A DNA stretch of 64,000 bases from Gambelia wislizenii (taxonomy: Eukaryota > Chordata > Lepidosauria > Squamata > Crotaphytidae). Position numbers and translations under genes: made by a program. Of this stretch, positions 27,601 through 33,900 are shown one piece after another. The notes beneath the pieces are model-generated. The model did no database searches. It worked only from the letters and a program-made list of their open reading frames with translations, and was not told the DNA's origin. Location of the stretch: NCBI GenBank assembly GCA_030847615.1, contig JAUMIR010000002.1:238161809-238225808 (forward strand). The letters run 5' to 3'. Each line of letters starts with the position of its first letter. Positions within the stretch are counted from its first letter, which is position 1.

Positions 27601-28396
27601 GAATATGAAGGGACAACTGTATTTTGATTTATATTAATTGTTGCGGAGTGGGGGGAGATGTGTTGTTCCCTGCCTTGATCCATGGGGAGAGGCGGGTAAG
27701 AAATAATTGTTGTTGTTGTTGTTGTTTCCATGAAGAAGAAAACTGCACCTGTTGAATTCCTTCAGGTTATGCAACTGGGAAAGGTGCAGGCGCTCTACCC
27801 ATAAAAAGATGGCAACCCCAACAGTTCTGGAGGGCTACCAGGAGAGAAATCCCAGTTGCAAATACTGTAGATCCTTTGCTGGGAGGGAAGAACCCCAAAA
27901 GTAGAGGCACACTATGTGAAACAGAGGTGGGGGGATCCACACGACACAAACAATCCACTTTGAAGCTGGATTATTTGCCATGGCGCCTTCGTATGGAACC
28001 CTGGGATTTGTAGATTTACAAGGTCTTCACCCTTGCTCTAAGCATGCTGGGGCCACTCAGCAAACTACAGATCCCAGGATTCCATAGGAAGGCGCCATGT
28101 GGAAAATGAATGATCCAGTTTCAAGCTGGATTATTTGTGTAATGTGGATTTGGCCCCAGGGTTCCTGCCGGGGCCACTCCTGGGGTCCCTCCCTGGGAGA
28201 TGTAGTTTTACGCTCCCCCGGAATGGCTGCGTTGCTAAGAAACGGGGGGGAGGAGGGGGGATCTGGGGGTCCAGGGCACAGTCGGGGACGGGAGGAGAGC
28301 CGGCGGGCTCCCTCAAAGCACGGCGCCCGGCCCGCCGGCGGGGGACTCTGGCTCACCCGAGAGATAGTTGGTCCACTTCAGCAGCGCTCCCTCCAT
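3470..28396 (-). CDS. PLEKHA3-like: PLEKHA3-like (FAPP1-like) PH-domain protein, 7 exons
   Basis: Phosphoinositide adaptor of the FAPP family. In known members the PH domain binds PtdIns4P and Arf1 at the trans-Golgi. The coding exons (minus strand, 5' to 3') are 28396-28357, 23274-23158, 20449-20294, 14517-14381, 9748-9578, 5109-5066 and 3656-3470. Lengths 40, 117, 156, 137, 171, 44 and 187 sum to 852 nt, or 283 codons plus stop, with every phase matching. Human PLEKHA3 has 300 residues. Residues 1 to about 100 form a nearly canonical FAPP PH domain: Lys7, the WTNYL membrane-insertion loop (8-12), Arg18, and the [13 protein letters not shown] and [10 protein letters not shown] stretches. A helical SELRLYCD segment and an MNEASSLL segment follow, as in FAPP1 and FAPP2. 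The C-terminus diverges, and there is no GLTP domain as in PLEKHA8. Head-to-head with TARBP2. Paralogue assignment (a HOXC-side ohnologue rather than PLEKHA3 itself) is inference. Confidence 0.85.
3740..3935 (+). mobile_element. L2-like LINE 3' tail
   Basis: T-rich segment ending GGAGAAAGGAGGGATATAAA and then (TAAA)n, the usual L2-like 3' end. Intron 6 of PLEKHA3-like. Confidence 0.6.
4673..4893 (+). mobile_element. CR1 LINE 3' end
   Basis: The last coding part of CR1 ORF2 ([20 protein letters not shown]) and the 3' tail GGACTGGATGGCCCTCGTGG, ending in ATTCTATG octamer repeats. Confidence 0.92.
5066..5109 (-). CDS. PLEKHA3-like: PLEKHA3-like exon 6 (44-nt small exon)
   Basis: A short exon between a pyrimidine-rich TTTAG acceptor and a CAG|GTAAGC donor. 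In the required phase 0 it reads [14 protein letters not shown] plus two bases of the next codon. This resembles the KRSVSHPGSCSSER block of FAPP1, which is why a 44-nt open stretch is accepted as an exon. Confidence 0.78.
5840..6065 (+). mobile_element. Tigger-like MITE, diverged
   Basis: Same family: GGGGTTTGGTTCCAAAACTC, GTGGATGCTCAAGTCCCATT, and a right half with GGCTGTGGTTGGTT like the copy at 50593. Confidence 0.75.
6110..6344 (+). mobile_element. Tigger-like MITE (CAGTTGTCCCT family)
   Basis: 235 bases, TA-flanked, with inverted ends CAGTTGTCCCTTCATATTC and GGATATGGAGGGACAACTG. Internal GTGGATACCAAAATCCGTGA is shared by the other copies. Confidence 0.85.
6743..8585 (-). mobile_element. 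Tc1-like transposon with long TIRs, decayed transposase
   Basis: Bounded by TA. The terminal repeats are long: the outer 65 or so bases (GAAAGAACACCCTCTTTG and onward) match closely between 6743-6960 and 8377-8585. The transposase is on the minus strand in broken pieces. An N-terminal paired-like HTH half lies in 8068-7610 ([24 protein letters not shown]). A central piece lies in 7486-7292 ([11 protein letters not shown]). The C-terminal catalytic piece lies in 7264-7061 ([19 protein letters not shown], with spacing consistent with DD34E). Stops and frameshifts separate the pieces. Confidence 0.9.
8143..8376 (+). mobile_element. Tigger-like MITE nested inside the Tc1 element
   Basis: TIR CAGTTGTCCCTTCACATTTG at the left and its inverted counterpart (GTGGAGGGACAACT) at the right, with TA on both sides. 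It splits the right long TIR of the Tc1 element, so it is younger. Confidence 0.88.
8589..8862 (+). mobile_element. same zinc-finger LINE, shorter 3' copy
   Basis: Nearly identical to 59318-59575 (GGCATGGAGACGCACTATCC onward). It begins 3 bases after the right end of the Tc1 element. Confidence 0.82.
8895..9255 (+). mobile_element. Tigger-like MITE, second subfamily, diverged
   Basis: TACAGATCGTACTCCCCTCC at the left and GATTGACTTGTGTA at the right; the interior TGCAACTCTATGGTATAATA marks the family. Confidence 0.6.
9578..9748 (-). CDS. PLEKHA3-like: PLEKHA3-like exon 5
   Basis: Acceptor CCCCCAG, donor GTAAGT; 171 nt, phase 0 to phase 0. It encodes [20 protein letters not shown] followed by DCMKFAN. 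This block is shared by FAPP1 and FAPP2, and phase and order agree with exons 4 and 6. Confidence 0.9.
9749..12044. other. PLEKHA3-like intron 4, no recognised feature
   Basis: Mostly unique A/T-rich sequence with a few decayed MITE-like bits (near 10990 and 11300). Short open frames here lack splice sites or similarity. Confidence 0.5.
12045..12612 (-). mobile_element. Penelope-like element 3' part
   Basis: On the minus strand, 12541-12284 encodes [33 protein letters not shown] and VNKVWLPVL, the C-terminus after the GIY-YIG region of vertebrate Penelope-like elements. The end GATGCCAGCCACAGATGCAG is shared with the copy at 63655. Confidence 0.82.
12613..13589. other. PLEKHA3-like intron 4, second part
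   Basis: No repeat or exon recognised; includes a T/C-rich stretch near 12700-12780. Confidence 0.5.
13590..14055 (+). mobile_element. L2/CR1-clade LINE 3' end
   Basis: A decayed ORF2 end (GAGAGGGCCTTCTCGTGGCT, TTTGGAACTCCCTCCCCAGA), a T-rich 3' region, then GCAGGCTATAAATGAATAAC and an (AGC)n tail. Intron 4 of PLEKHA3-like. Confidence 0.78.
14381..14517 (-). CDS. PLEKHA3-like: PLEKHA3-like exon 4
   Basis: Acceptor CTGCAG, donor GTACAG; 137 nt, phase 1 in and phase 0 out. It encodes a helical segment with [16 protein letters not shown], matching the conserved SELRLYCD block that follows the PH domain of FAPP1 and FAPP2. Confidence 0.9.
15319..15591. mobile_element. hAT-like MITE with perfect 8-base TSD
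   Basis: GTCTAAAG lies at 15311-15318 and 15592-15599. Left end CAGGGGTGGGAATGTGTGGC; the right end ATTGCCCAACCC is its inverse with changes. Intron 3 of PLEKHA3-like. Confidence 0.8.
16440..16659 (-). mobile_element. 5S rRNA-derived SINE, full head
   Basis: On the minus strand, 16659-16548 reads like 5S rRNA nearly end to end: CTGTCTGATCTTGAAAGGTA, AGTACTTGGATGGGAGACTG, GGTGCTGTAGG. A tail follows (TTCCTTGCCTAAGAAAACCC) ending with AGACTTGAAGG. It is a SINE3-like unit with a 5S-type internal promoter, not a 5S gene. Confidence 0.82.
16736..16992 (+). mobile_element. Tigger-like MITE, second subfamily
   Basis: TIRs TACAGTAGGACCCCGTATCT and GGATACGGGGGTCCTACTGT, with TA at both ends. The interior (CTAGATGTTTTCTAGGTCCT, CAAACTCTATGGT) is shared with 400-671, 8895-9255 and 43453-43722. 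Confidence 0.85.
18610..19040 (-). mobile_element. BovB/RTE-type LINE 3' fragment
   Basis: The minus strand encodes [20 protein letters not shown] and [16 protein letters not shown], the C-terminal BovB signature. It ends in the shared tail CGAGTTATGG. Intron 3 of PLEKHA3-like. Confidence 0.85.
19079..19303. mobile_element. foldback MITE (ACTACAAATCCCAG family)
   Basis: An imperfect palindrome: ATCCTGGGATTTGTAGTTT on the left and ACTACAAATCCCAGGATTCC on the right. Ends CACACTGTAGAATTATTGCA and the inverse. Confidence 0.85.
19524..19756 (+). mobile_element. Tigger-like MITE
   Basis: TA-flanked; TIRs CAGTTGTCCCTTCATATTCG and its inverse before 19756. Lies in intron 3 of PLEKHA3-like. Confidence 0.87.
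20294..20449 (-). CDS. PLEKHA3-like: PLEKHA3-like exon 3 (PH domain C-terminal half)
   Basis: Acceptor CCCTAG; donor GTTGGT (weaker than consensus); 156 nt, phase 1 to phase 1. It encodes [10 protein letters not shown], the FYLKA strand and the [18 protein letters not shown]-terminal PH helix, then a short QKEK linker as in FAPP1. Confidence 0.93.
20450..23157. other. PLEKHA3-like intron 2
   Basis: 2.7 kb with no recognised repeat family. A/T-rich from 21350 to 22500; an open stretch at 22718-23118 on the minus strand has no homology I know. Confidence 0.5.
23158..23274 (-). CDS. PLEKHA3-like: PLEKHA3-like exon 2 (PH domain core)
   Basis: Acceptor TTAG before GTTGGCAG; donor GTAAGG; 117 nt, entering and leaving in phase 1. 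It encodes residues 14-52, including WQPR with the phosphoinositide-contacting Arg18 of the family, [10 protein letters not shown] and [14 protein letters not shown]. This is the most conserved part of the gene. Confidence 0.93.
24069..24273 (+). mobile_element. Tigger-like MITE, left end missing
   Basis: Begins at GTTTGGTTGCAGGACCCCCC and ends GGAGGGACAATTGTA. The left TIR is absent. Intron 1 of PLEKHA3-like. Confidence 0.82.
24274..25265. other. PLEKHA3-like intron 1, part
   Basis: Nothing recognised between the Tigger-like MITE and the CR1 fragment. Confidence 0.45.
25266..25735 (+). mobile_element. CR1 LINE 3' end
   Basis: An open stretch 25267-25644 encodes the ORF2 C-terminus ([40 protein letters not shown]), followed by the CR1 3' UTR and ATTCTATG repeats. 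Intron 1 of PLEKHA3-like. Confidence 0.94.
25923..26247. mobile_element. hAT-like MITE (CAGTGGTTCTTAACC family)
   Basis: Ends CAGTGGCTCTTAACC and GGTTAAGAACCACTG; interior GTTGCCATGGCCCCCCATGA and GGAGTGGTTTGAATGGCAAT. Intron 1 of PLEKHA3-like. Confidence 0.85.
26520..26940 (+). repeat. possible LTR-like fragment, unassigned
   Basis: Holds short AGTCAGTTAAGTCAGTTAAG repeats, then an A/T-rich part with GTTAATAAACAAAATACTTTGC in part and a terminal TTTAGGCA. This could be a solo LTR, but no duplicate, TSD or coding part supports it. Confidence 0.25.
27402..27621 (-). mobile_element. Tigger-like MITE, inverted
   Basis: Starts TACAGTTGTCCCTCTGTATC and ends AAGGGACAACTGTA; the internal order is reversed relative to the other copies. 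Confidence 0.86.
27928..28155. mobile_element. foldback MITE, variant with ACACAAATAATCC ends
   Basis: Arms contain GGGATTTGTAG and CTACAGATCCCAGGATTCC; ends near GATCCACACGACACAAACAA and GGATTATTTGTGTAATGTGG. Confidence 0.83.
28193..28206 (-). promoter_or_regulatory. ZNF143/STAF-like motif
   Basis: Reads ACTACATCTCCCAG on the minus strand, matching the ACTACnnnTCCCAG core bound by ZNF143/THAP11 in vertebrate promoters. It lies about 150 bases into intron 1 of PLEKHA3-like. Confidence 0.45.
28357..28396 (-). CDS. PLEKHA3-like: PLEKHA3-like exon 1
   Basis: Start codon at 28396-28394, encoding [13 protein letters not shown] plus the first base of a Gly codon. The start is fixed by near-identity to the FAPP1/FAPP2 N-terminus (MEG at residues 1-3, Lys7, WTNYL at 8-12). 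The donor is GTGAGC, phase 1. It sits inside a CpG-rich block. Confidence 0.9.
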
Positions 28397-28773
28397 CTCC
28401 AGCCCGGCTCCCGGAGACCGCCGAGGCGCCGCCGGCCCGGGCCAATGGCGGCTCTGCGCCGGGGCGGTTCGGCCAATCACAGGGCGCGTACCAATAAAAA
28501 AAAAGACAGGGCGAGAGGGAGGAACAGCGGGATAGGCCGGGGAGGAAACAGAGGAGGGACCAATCAGGCTCGGGAAGAGCCCGGCCATTGGTGGACGGGG
28601 AAACAAAGCCGGGCCCGGACGAGAGTGGAACTCTCGGAGCCAATCAGAGGGCCCGCGCGGTGGCTCACGGGCAATGTAGTTCCGGTGCTCATTGGGGGCT
28701 CCCAGGAGCAGGAGAAAAGAGAGAGAAGCAAATTCTAACGATCCCCCCCTCCCGATTTTTCCTTGATACGATT

Positions 28774-28787
28774 CTGGGAGGTGTAGT
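28774..28787 (-). promoter_or_regulatory. ZNF143/STAF-like motif
   Basis: Reads ACTACACCTCCCAG on the minus strand, about 380 bases upstream of the PLEKHA3-like start codon. A weaker relative (ACTACATTGCCC) lies at about 28673-28686. Confidence 0.45.
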
Positions 28788-28818
28788 TTTACGTTCTCTT
28801 GTGTTTGAGACTATACGG

Positions 28819-29049
28819 GACAAAAGTCACACTACACAAATAATCCAGTTTGAAACTGGATCGTTTGCTATGGCTCCTCCCTTCCTGTGGACTCCTGGGA
28901 TGTGTAGTTTGGTGAGGCACCAGCACGCTTTGGCAGAGTAAGGCTAAAGACCTTGTAAAACTACATATCCCAGGATTCCACAGGAAGGGAGGAGCCATGG
29001 CAAATAATCCAGTTTCAAACCGGATTATTTGTGTAGTGTGGATATGGTC
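28819..29049. mobile_element. foldback MITE, variant with ACACAAATAATCC ends
   Basis: Inverted ends CACACTACACAAATAATCC and GGATTATTTGTGTAGTGTGG; arms CCTGGGATGTGTAGTTT and ACTACATATCCCAGGATTCC. Confidence 0.86.
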
Positions 29050-29232
29050 TACAGCTGTGATTGAGACAGGCTCCAAAATGCTGCATTTTGCCCAATCCCA
29101 CAGAAGACAAGAATAAGGGCACTCCCAGGGTCTGGACTCTTGAGACAGAAGCTTATTTGCCAGACAGGCGACCAAAACCTGTGTATGTTTACTCAAAAGT
29201 AACCTCATTTGTGTTCATGGTAGTTTGGAACA

Positions 29233-29345
29233 AACAACTCAATAATAATAACAACTTTATTTTTGTGCCCTTCCTTTTGCTTAGTAGGCAATCAAGGCGG
29301 CTCACAACAGTTGGATATAAAAACAAATCCATAAAATAGTAATAA
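29233..29345 (-). mobile_element. L2-like LINE 3' tail, reverse
   Basis: AATAATAATAACAACTTTAT followed by AATCAAGGCGGCTCACAACA, the reverse of the common L2 3' terminus. Confidence 0.55.
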
Positions 29346-29367
29346 CTTAAAACAATTTACCCCCCTA

Positions 29368-29468
29368 TGGCCCTCCAGCTGTAGACTGCAGCTGCCATCA
29401 CCCCCAGCCACCATTGCCAATGGAGTGGAATGATGGGAACTGTAATCCAACAATATCTGGAGGGCCAT
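29368..29468. mobile_element. short foldback MITE (GGCCCTCCAG family)
   Basis: An imperfect palindrome from ATGGCCCTCCAGCTGTAGAC to CAACAATATCTGGAGGGCCAT in part. Related decayed copies are near 6550, 47600, 51110, 56520, 59620 and 62800. Confidence 0.72.
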
Positions 29469-29840
29469 ATTTTCCCAAATATAGAATGTGCAATAAATAA
29501 GAGATGTTACCAAATGTTTATCTGCATCAGTTCATTACTTGCAATAGAAAGAGATAAGCTGAAAAACAGAAAAAACATCTTTGGGGGGTACAGGCAGAAG
29601 TAAACTTGAAAAATTAGCAAATCAAAGACTGAGAAGCACTTTTAGGTCCTATTGATTTCAGTGGGATTTTGGAGACCAGTGGGGTCTGTGGTTGGTAATT
29701 TTGGCTTAACTGTGCTCTTTGGTTTTTAAATTGTTAAGCCAAGCTCTTTTTTCCTTGAAAGATCCAAAGGATTTTCTGCCCAGCTAGTAGTTGTGTTGTA
29801 GGCACACATTATTTTGTGGCCACCTTTGGGGGCAAACACG

Positions 29841-30455
29841 TCCCCCCCCCCGCAGCATAGCCACTGGTTTATAGCTTTTTTAGGGGGAACTTTTAGCCCC
29901 CAAAGCAGCTTTTTAAAGCTCTAAATAAAATGCCGAAAAGGCACCCCAGGAAGAAGTTTAATGACTGGCATTCTCTCCCAGAACCTTCATAATGCCACTT
30001 TTGGGGGAGATTAGGATTTTTTTTATTGAAGTAAACCCATTCAAACATCAGAAAGAAACTCTTCCAGAACACGGCCTCACAGCTCGGAAAAAACCCAAGG
30101 AAAATCTATGGGTGCCAGCTGTGAAAGTCTTCGGCTTCACATTAGGATAGATAGTTTTATTTTTGTATTAGTAAGAAAAGAGGAAAACATTTTTTGTGTG
30201 TGTTATTGTTATGGCCTTTTGCGGTCAGGTATATTTTTCAGTAGAATGGGCTTATTTCAATTAAAACAATTCCTAATCCCCCCCCCCAAAAAAAGTGGCA
30301 TTATGGAGGTTCTGGGAGAGAATGCCAGTCATTAAACTTTTTCCTGGGGTGCCTTTGGGGCATTTTATTTAGAGCTTGAAAAAACTGCTTTGGGGACTAA
30401 AAGTTCCCCCTAAAAAAGCCACAAGCCAGTAGCTATGCTGCGGGGGGGGGGCTGT
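29841..30455. repeat. large inverted repeat (foldback), arms about 200 bases
   Basis: The left arm 29841-30036 and right arm 30249-30455 are inverted copies. Shared blocks include CATAGCCACTGG/CATAGCTACTGG, AGGGGGAACTTTTAG, TCTAAATAAAATGCC and TTTAATGACTGGCATTCTCT. The spacer is about 210 bases with no gene. It lies between the two divergent promoters. Confidence 0.88.
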
Positions 30456-30888
30456 TTCCAAAATTTTGTAGTCCTAAAAAGAATTTCCCAAATGCTGGTT
30501 TTATTTTTATTTTATTTTTTTTACTACAAAGTGACAGCCCTTCCTCCCCTCAGGCTTTGCCCTTTTACTTCAGCCAGTACCCAGCTTTCCCTTCTTAGCC
30601 AGTAGGTAAACAAGCCGAGAAGACTACTACTCCCGGCATGCATCGCGAAGGCTGGAGAAGCCAACCCTTGCCTCCCGGTGGCCGAAAGGCCTTATGGGCC
30701 ATGTAGTCCTTTGTCCGGCGTGGCTTGGCGGCCGAGACCGGCGCGCAGACTCCATCTTCCAGGATGCTCCTCGCCAGGCGCGGGAGGCGGCCGGGGGCCG
30801 TCGCTTCCTCTCTCCCGGCCATTGTAAGCCGGGCTGGAGGGCGGCAAGCGTGGCGGCGGCGGTGGAGGCGGCGGGGCAGGAGGAGGGA

Positions 30889-30922
30889 ATGAGCGAGGAG
30901 GAGGCGGAGGAGCCTTGCGGGA

Positions 30923-30961
<39 letters not shown>

Positions 30962-30977
30962 GCAGCAGCTTCCCCAG
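30889..30977 (+). CDS. TARBP2: TARBP2 exon 1, poly-Gly N-terminus
   Basis: Starts [13 protein letters not shown], followed by an 11-residue Gly run encoded by GGC repeats and then SSSSFP. The donor is CCCCAG|GTGATG, phase 2. The start is chosen because MSEEE matches mammalian TRBP. The frame is also open upstream to another ATG at 30694. Confidence 0.88.
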
Positions 30978-33900
30978 GTGATGATGGAGGCCGCGGTCCG
31001 TTGCCAGGGGACGCGCCCCGCCCCTTGGAGCGCCGTTGCTAGGTTACCCTACCTCCGAGAGCACCCCTTGGGAAGGCGTTGCTAGGAGATCGGGGAGGCC
31101 GGGGGGGGGATGCGGAGCCAGTGCCGGGCGCTGATTGGAGGAGAAGCCCCAGCCTTGGCGGCATCCAGGCCGCCGGAAGAGCCCTCTCCCAGCCCACCAT
31201 CCATCATACCCTGCCTTAGAGGCAGTGGGGCCTGGGGGGTGAGGCCCCTGGCTCTCAGCCTTTCCTTACCAGCCACCCCCTTTGAGTATCTTTCGTTGCC
31301 ATGGACCCCCAAGACTTAACTCAAGAATAAAAACAACAACAACAATAATACCTCATACAGGGCCAGTTTAAGGAATTTTGGGGGACCCTGCAATGCTTTA
31401 TTTTGGGGGCCTCATATGTTTATCTCAGGTCAGTGGAACCTAACTCAACCTAAGCTATTCACAGTACAGGATATTCACATTATTACTAATAATGTTTTTG
31501 CAGGAGGAGGGCTACTATGGGCCCCCCCACAATGATGCCCCCCCCTGCAATGCTTTATTTTGGGGGCCCTATATGTTTATATCAGGTCGCTGTAACCTAA
31601 CTCAACCTAAGCTATTCACAGTACAGGATATTCAGATTATTGCTAATAATGTTTTTGCAGGAGGAGGGTTACTACGCCCCCCCACAATGATGCCCCCCCC
31701 CTGCAATGCTTTATTTTTGGGGCCCCACATGTTTATCTCAGGTCGCTGTAACCTAACTCAACCTAAGCTATTCACAGTACAGGATATTCAGATTATTGCT
31801 AATAATGTTTCTGCAGGAGGAGGGTTACTACACCCACACACACACAATGATGGGGGGCCCTGCATTTGCAAGTGCTGCAGGGCCCTTAAACTGGTCCTGA
31901 CCTCATGATAGTAACAACAACACAACAATTCAATTACACCATCAATTAAACCTTCCCTCAGATGCACTGGAGGCGAAGGGAGGACTTTTCTCCCGCTTCT
32001 TCCTGCACGTTTGTGGCTGGAGTGGATTGAATGGCAATGCACAGGCCAAGCCAGCCAGACTTTGCATTTCATCCTGTCACGTGGCCACTCCACCACAGGG
32101 AGGAGGTGGTCCAAGCAGCCTTCAAGATTTTGCAGACCCCCTGTGAGGACATTGCAGACCCCTGGTGTCCCTAGACCACAGGTTAAGAACCACTGGATTA
32201 GAGGGCTGGACTGAGGCTTGCTTCAGAGACATTCTCCTCCTCCTCCTCCTCCTCCCTTTTACCTTATTTCTTCATACACTGAGATGTGTCAGATACAAGT
32301 TCAGGTCTCCACAGAGTCATGGAACTCAGTGGGCGACCTTGGGCCAGTCACTGTCCTACAGTCTGCCCTACCTTGCAGGGTTGCTGTTATGGGGATAAAG
32401 TGGGGAGGAGTAGAGCCATGTGAGGCAAAACACAGGGGAGGCAAAAGTCAATTGACGGTGACCAACACTGAACATTAATTGAAAAGGTTGGGATAACATA
32501 TGTATGTATTGATTTTCAGTCGATTTTGCTACTAGTTTAACTCTTTTATTTATTTTGTTATTATATTATAGACCTGTATTATTTTTATTCATAAATGCAT
32601 CTAACTGTCAAGTGGCCTTATTCTGCCTCATAAATGCCTCATTCTGTGTAATAACAATAGCTATGAGGAGTGCCCAGTTTGTTTCATCTTTAAAATCTTT
32701 ATTTCATTTTTAAGCATCTTTCCAACATCTTTAAACATCTTTCTTCCAAGGTCTGGCAGGATTCAGTAGGAAGCTAGAATAGGATTGTAGTTTAGCAGAG
32801 AATTTTCCTGTGCCATATATCTCAAAACAAATCCTTATGCTCTCTCATTCTGATGTAAAACACAGAACCCATAGCTCATTATGGCTGTCACCTAAGTCTG
32901 TTGTAAGAAATTATGGCTAAATGGGCCTTCTGGGTAGGAAATTTAATATACCTCTTGAATCAGAACTTGGAAACATTATTTTTTTGGATTACAGCTCCCA
33001 AAACACCCCCAGCTAGCATGGCCACATAGCCGAGATCTGCTCTAGATACACATTATATGAATGTCTGTTTCCCTCCTCCCATGTTTATGAGCCCCTGAAG
33101 GCATTGTGTTGGCTGCTTTTATAAATGGAACTAGCTGTACCTGGCGTAACATACGCCATTAAAAAACTCCCCCCAAAATGCTCAGTAGACCTCATGACAA
33201 CACTGCAAGGTAGGCTAGTGGATTTTTAAATTCCTCCTCCCTCTTCTCAGCATTCCACACTTTTCCCAGAATTGCTGAGGGTGACTTGCTATATTGCCCT
33301 GTGCCGCCATCAGTTGACTGCCTGGGTCCTGTCGTAGTGAGTGGCAGCAGCGGTGTCCCACCACCAGTTGACTGCCTGGGTTCTGTCACAGTGGCAGCAG
33401 TGGCATGCCACCACCAGTTGACTCTCTGGGTCCTGTTGCAACAGCAGCAACAGTGTCCTGCCGCCAGTTGACTGGGTCCTGTTGCAGTTGGTCCGTCACC
33501 ACCATCACTGCCAATTGACTGTCTGGGTCCCAATCTGGGCCACAGATTTAGTGGCAGGAGTGGATTGTGAGGTGGTGAGGAAATTTGCATGTGGGTGGTG
33601 ATTTGTTGGGTGTGTTTCCTGAGCAGCCAATCAGCACACTGGGAAAGGCAACACACCCAAGAGTTTTATATATATGGATTGCTGGGCAAGATGGACTTTT
33701 GGTCAGTTTCAGTGCTTCTCCCTAATTATAAACACACACACCCTTTACTCATAGGAGTGTACTGGAAATGAACTTGCCATCCCCAGTTGTGAGCACAAGA
33801 AAATAGTTATAAAGAATGACAAGAGAAAGCTATCTGCAGCCATTGAGCAATCATTGGAAGGTAATCTTCAGGCTTCTTTGTGACATGTTTCTACTCCATC

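Larger units (their letters stand above)
28150..28750. promoter_or_regulatory. CpG-rich promoter of PLEKHA3-like with CCAAT-box array
   Basis: A GC-rich, CpG-dense block spans exon 1. Seven CCAAT or ATTGG pentamers occur in 255 bases: 28442, 28473, 28491, 28560, 28587 (reverse), 28640 and 28691 (reverse). They are typical NF-Y sites of housekeeping promoters. A YY1-like AATGGCGGC overlaps the first one. There is no clear TATA box. Confidence 0.7.
30595..31150. promoter_or_regulatory. CpG-rich promoter and first exon region of TARBP2
   Basis: A GC-rich block surrounds TARBP2 exon 1, with no TATA box. At 30623-30641 it carries a strong ZNF143-like site, ACTAC-TAC-TCCCGGCATGC, differing from the consensus at only a few positions. 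A second, weaker one is on the other strand near 30699 (ATGTAGTCC). Confidence 0.65.
31247..32195. mobile_element. same hAT-like MITE family, carrying a nested insertion
   Basis: The left part GTTGCCATGGACCCCCAAGA and the right end GGTTAAGAACCACTG belong to the family. A second element fills 31358-31899. TARBP2 intron 1. Confidence 0.82.

Noticed and set aside
28097..28738. 213-codon plus-strand open frame across the PLEKHA3-like promoter
   Set aside because: GC-rich CpG island sequence opposite exon 1, with Arg/Gly/Pro bias and no known domain. A chance frame.
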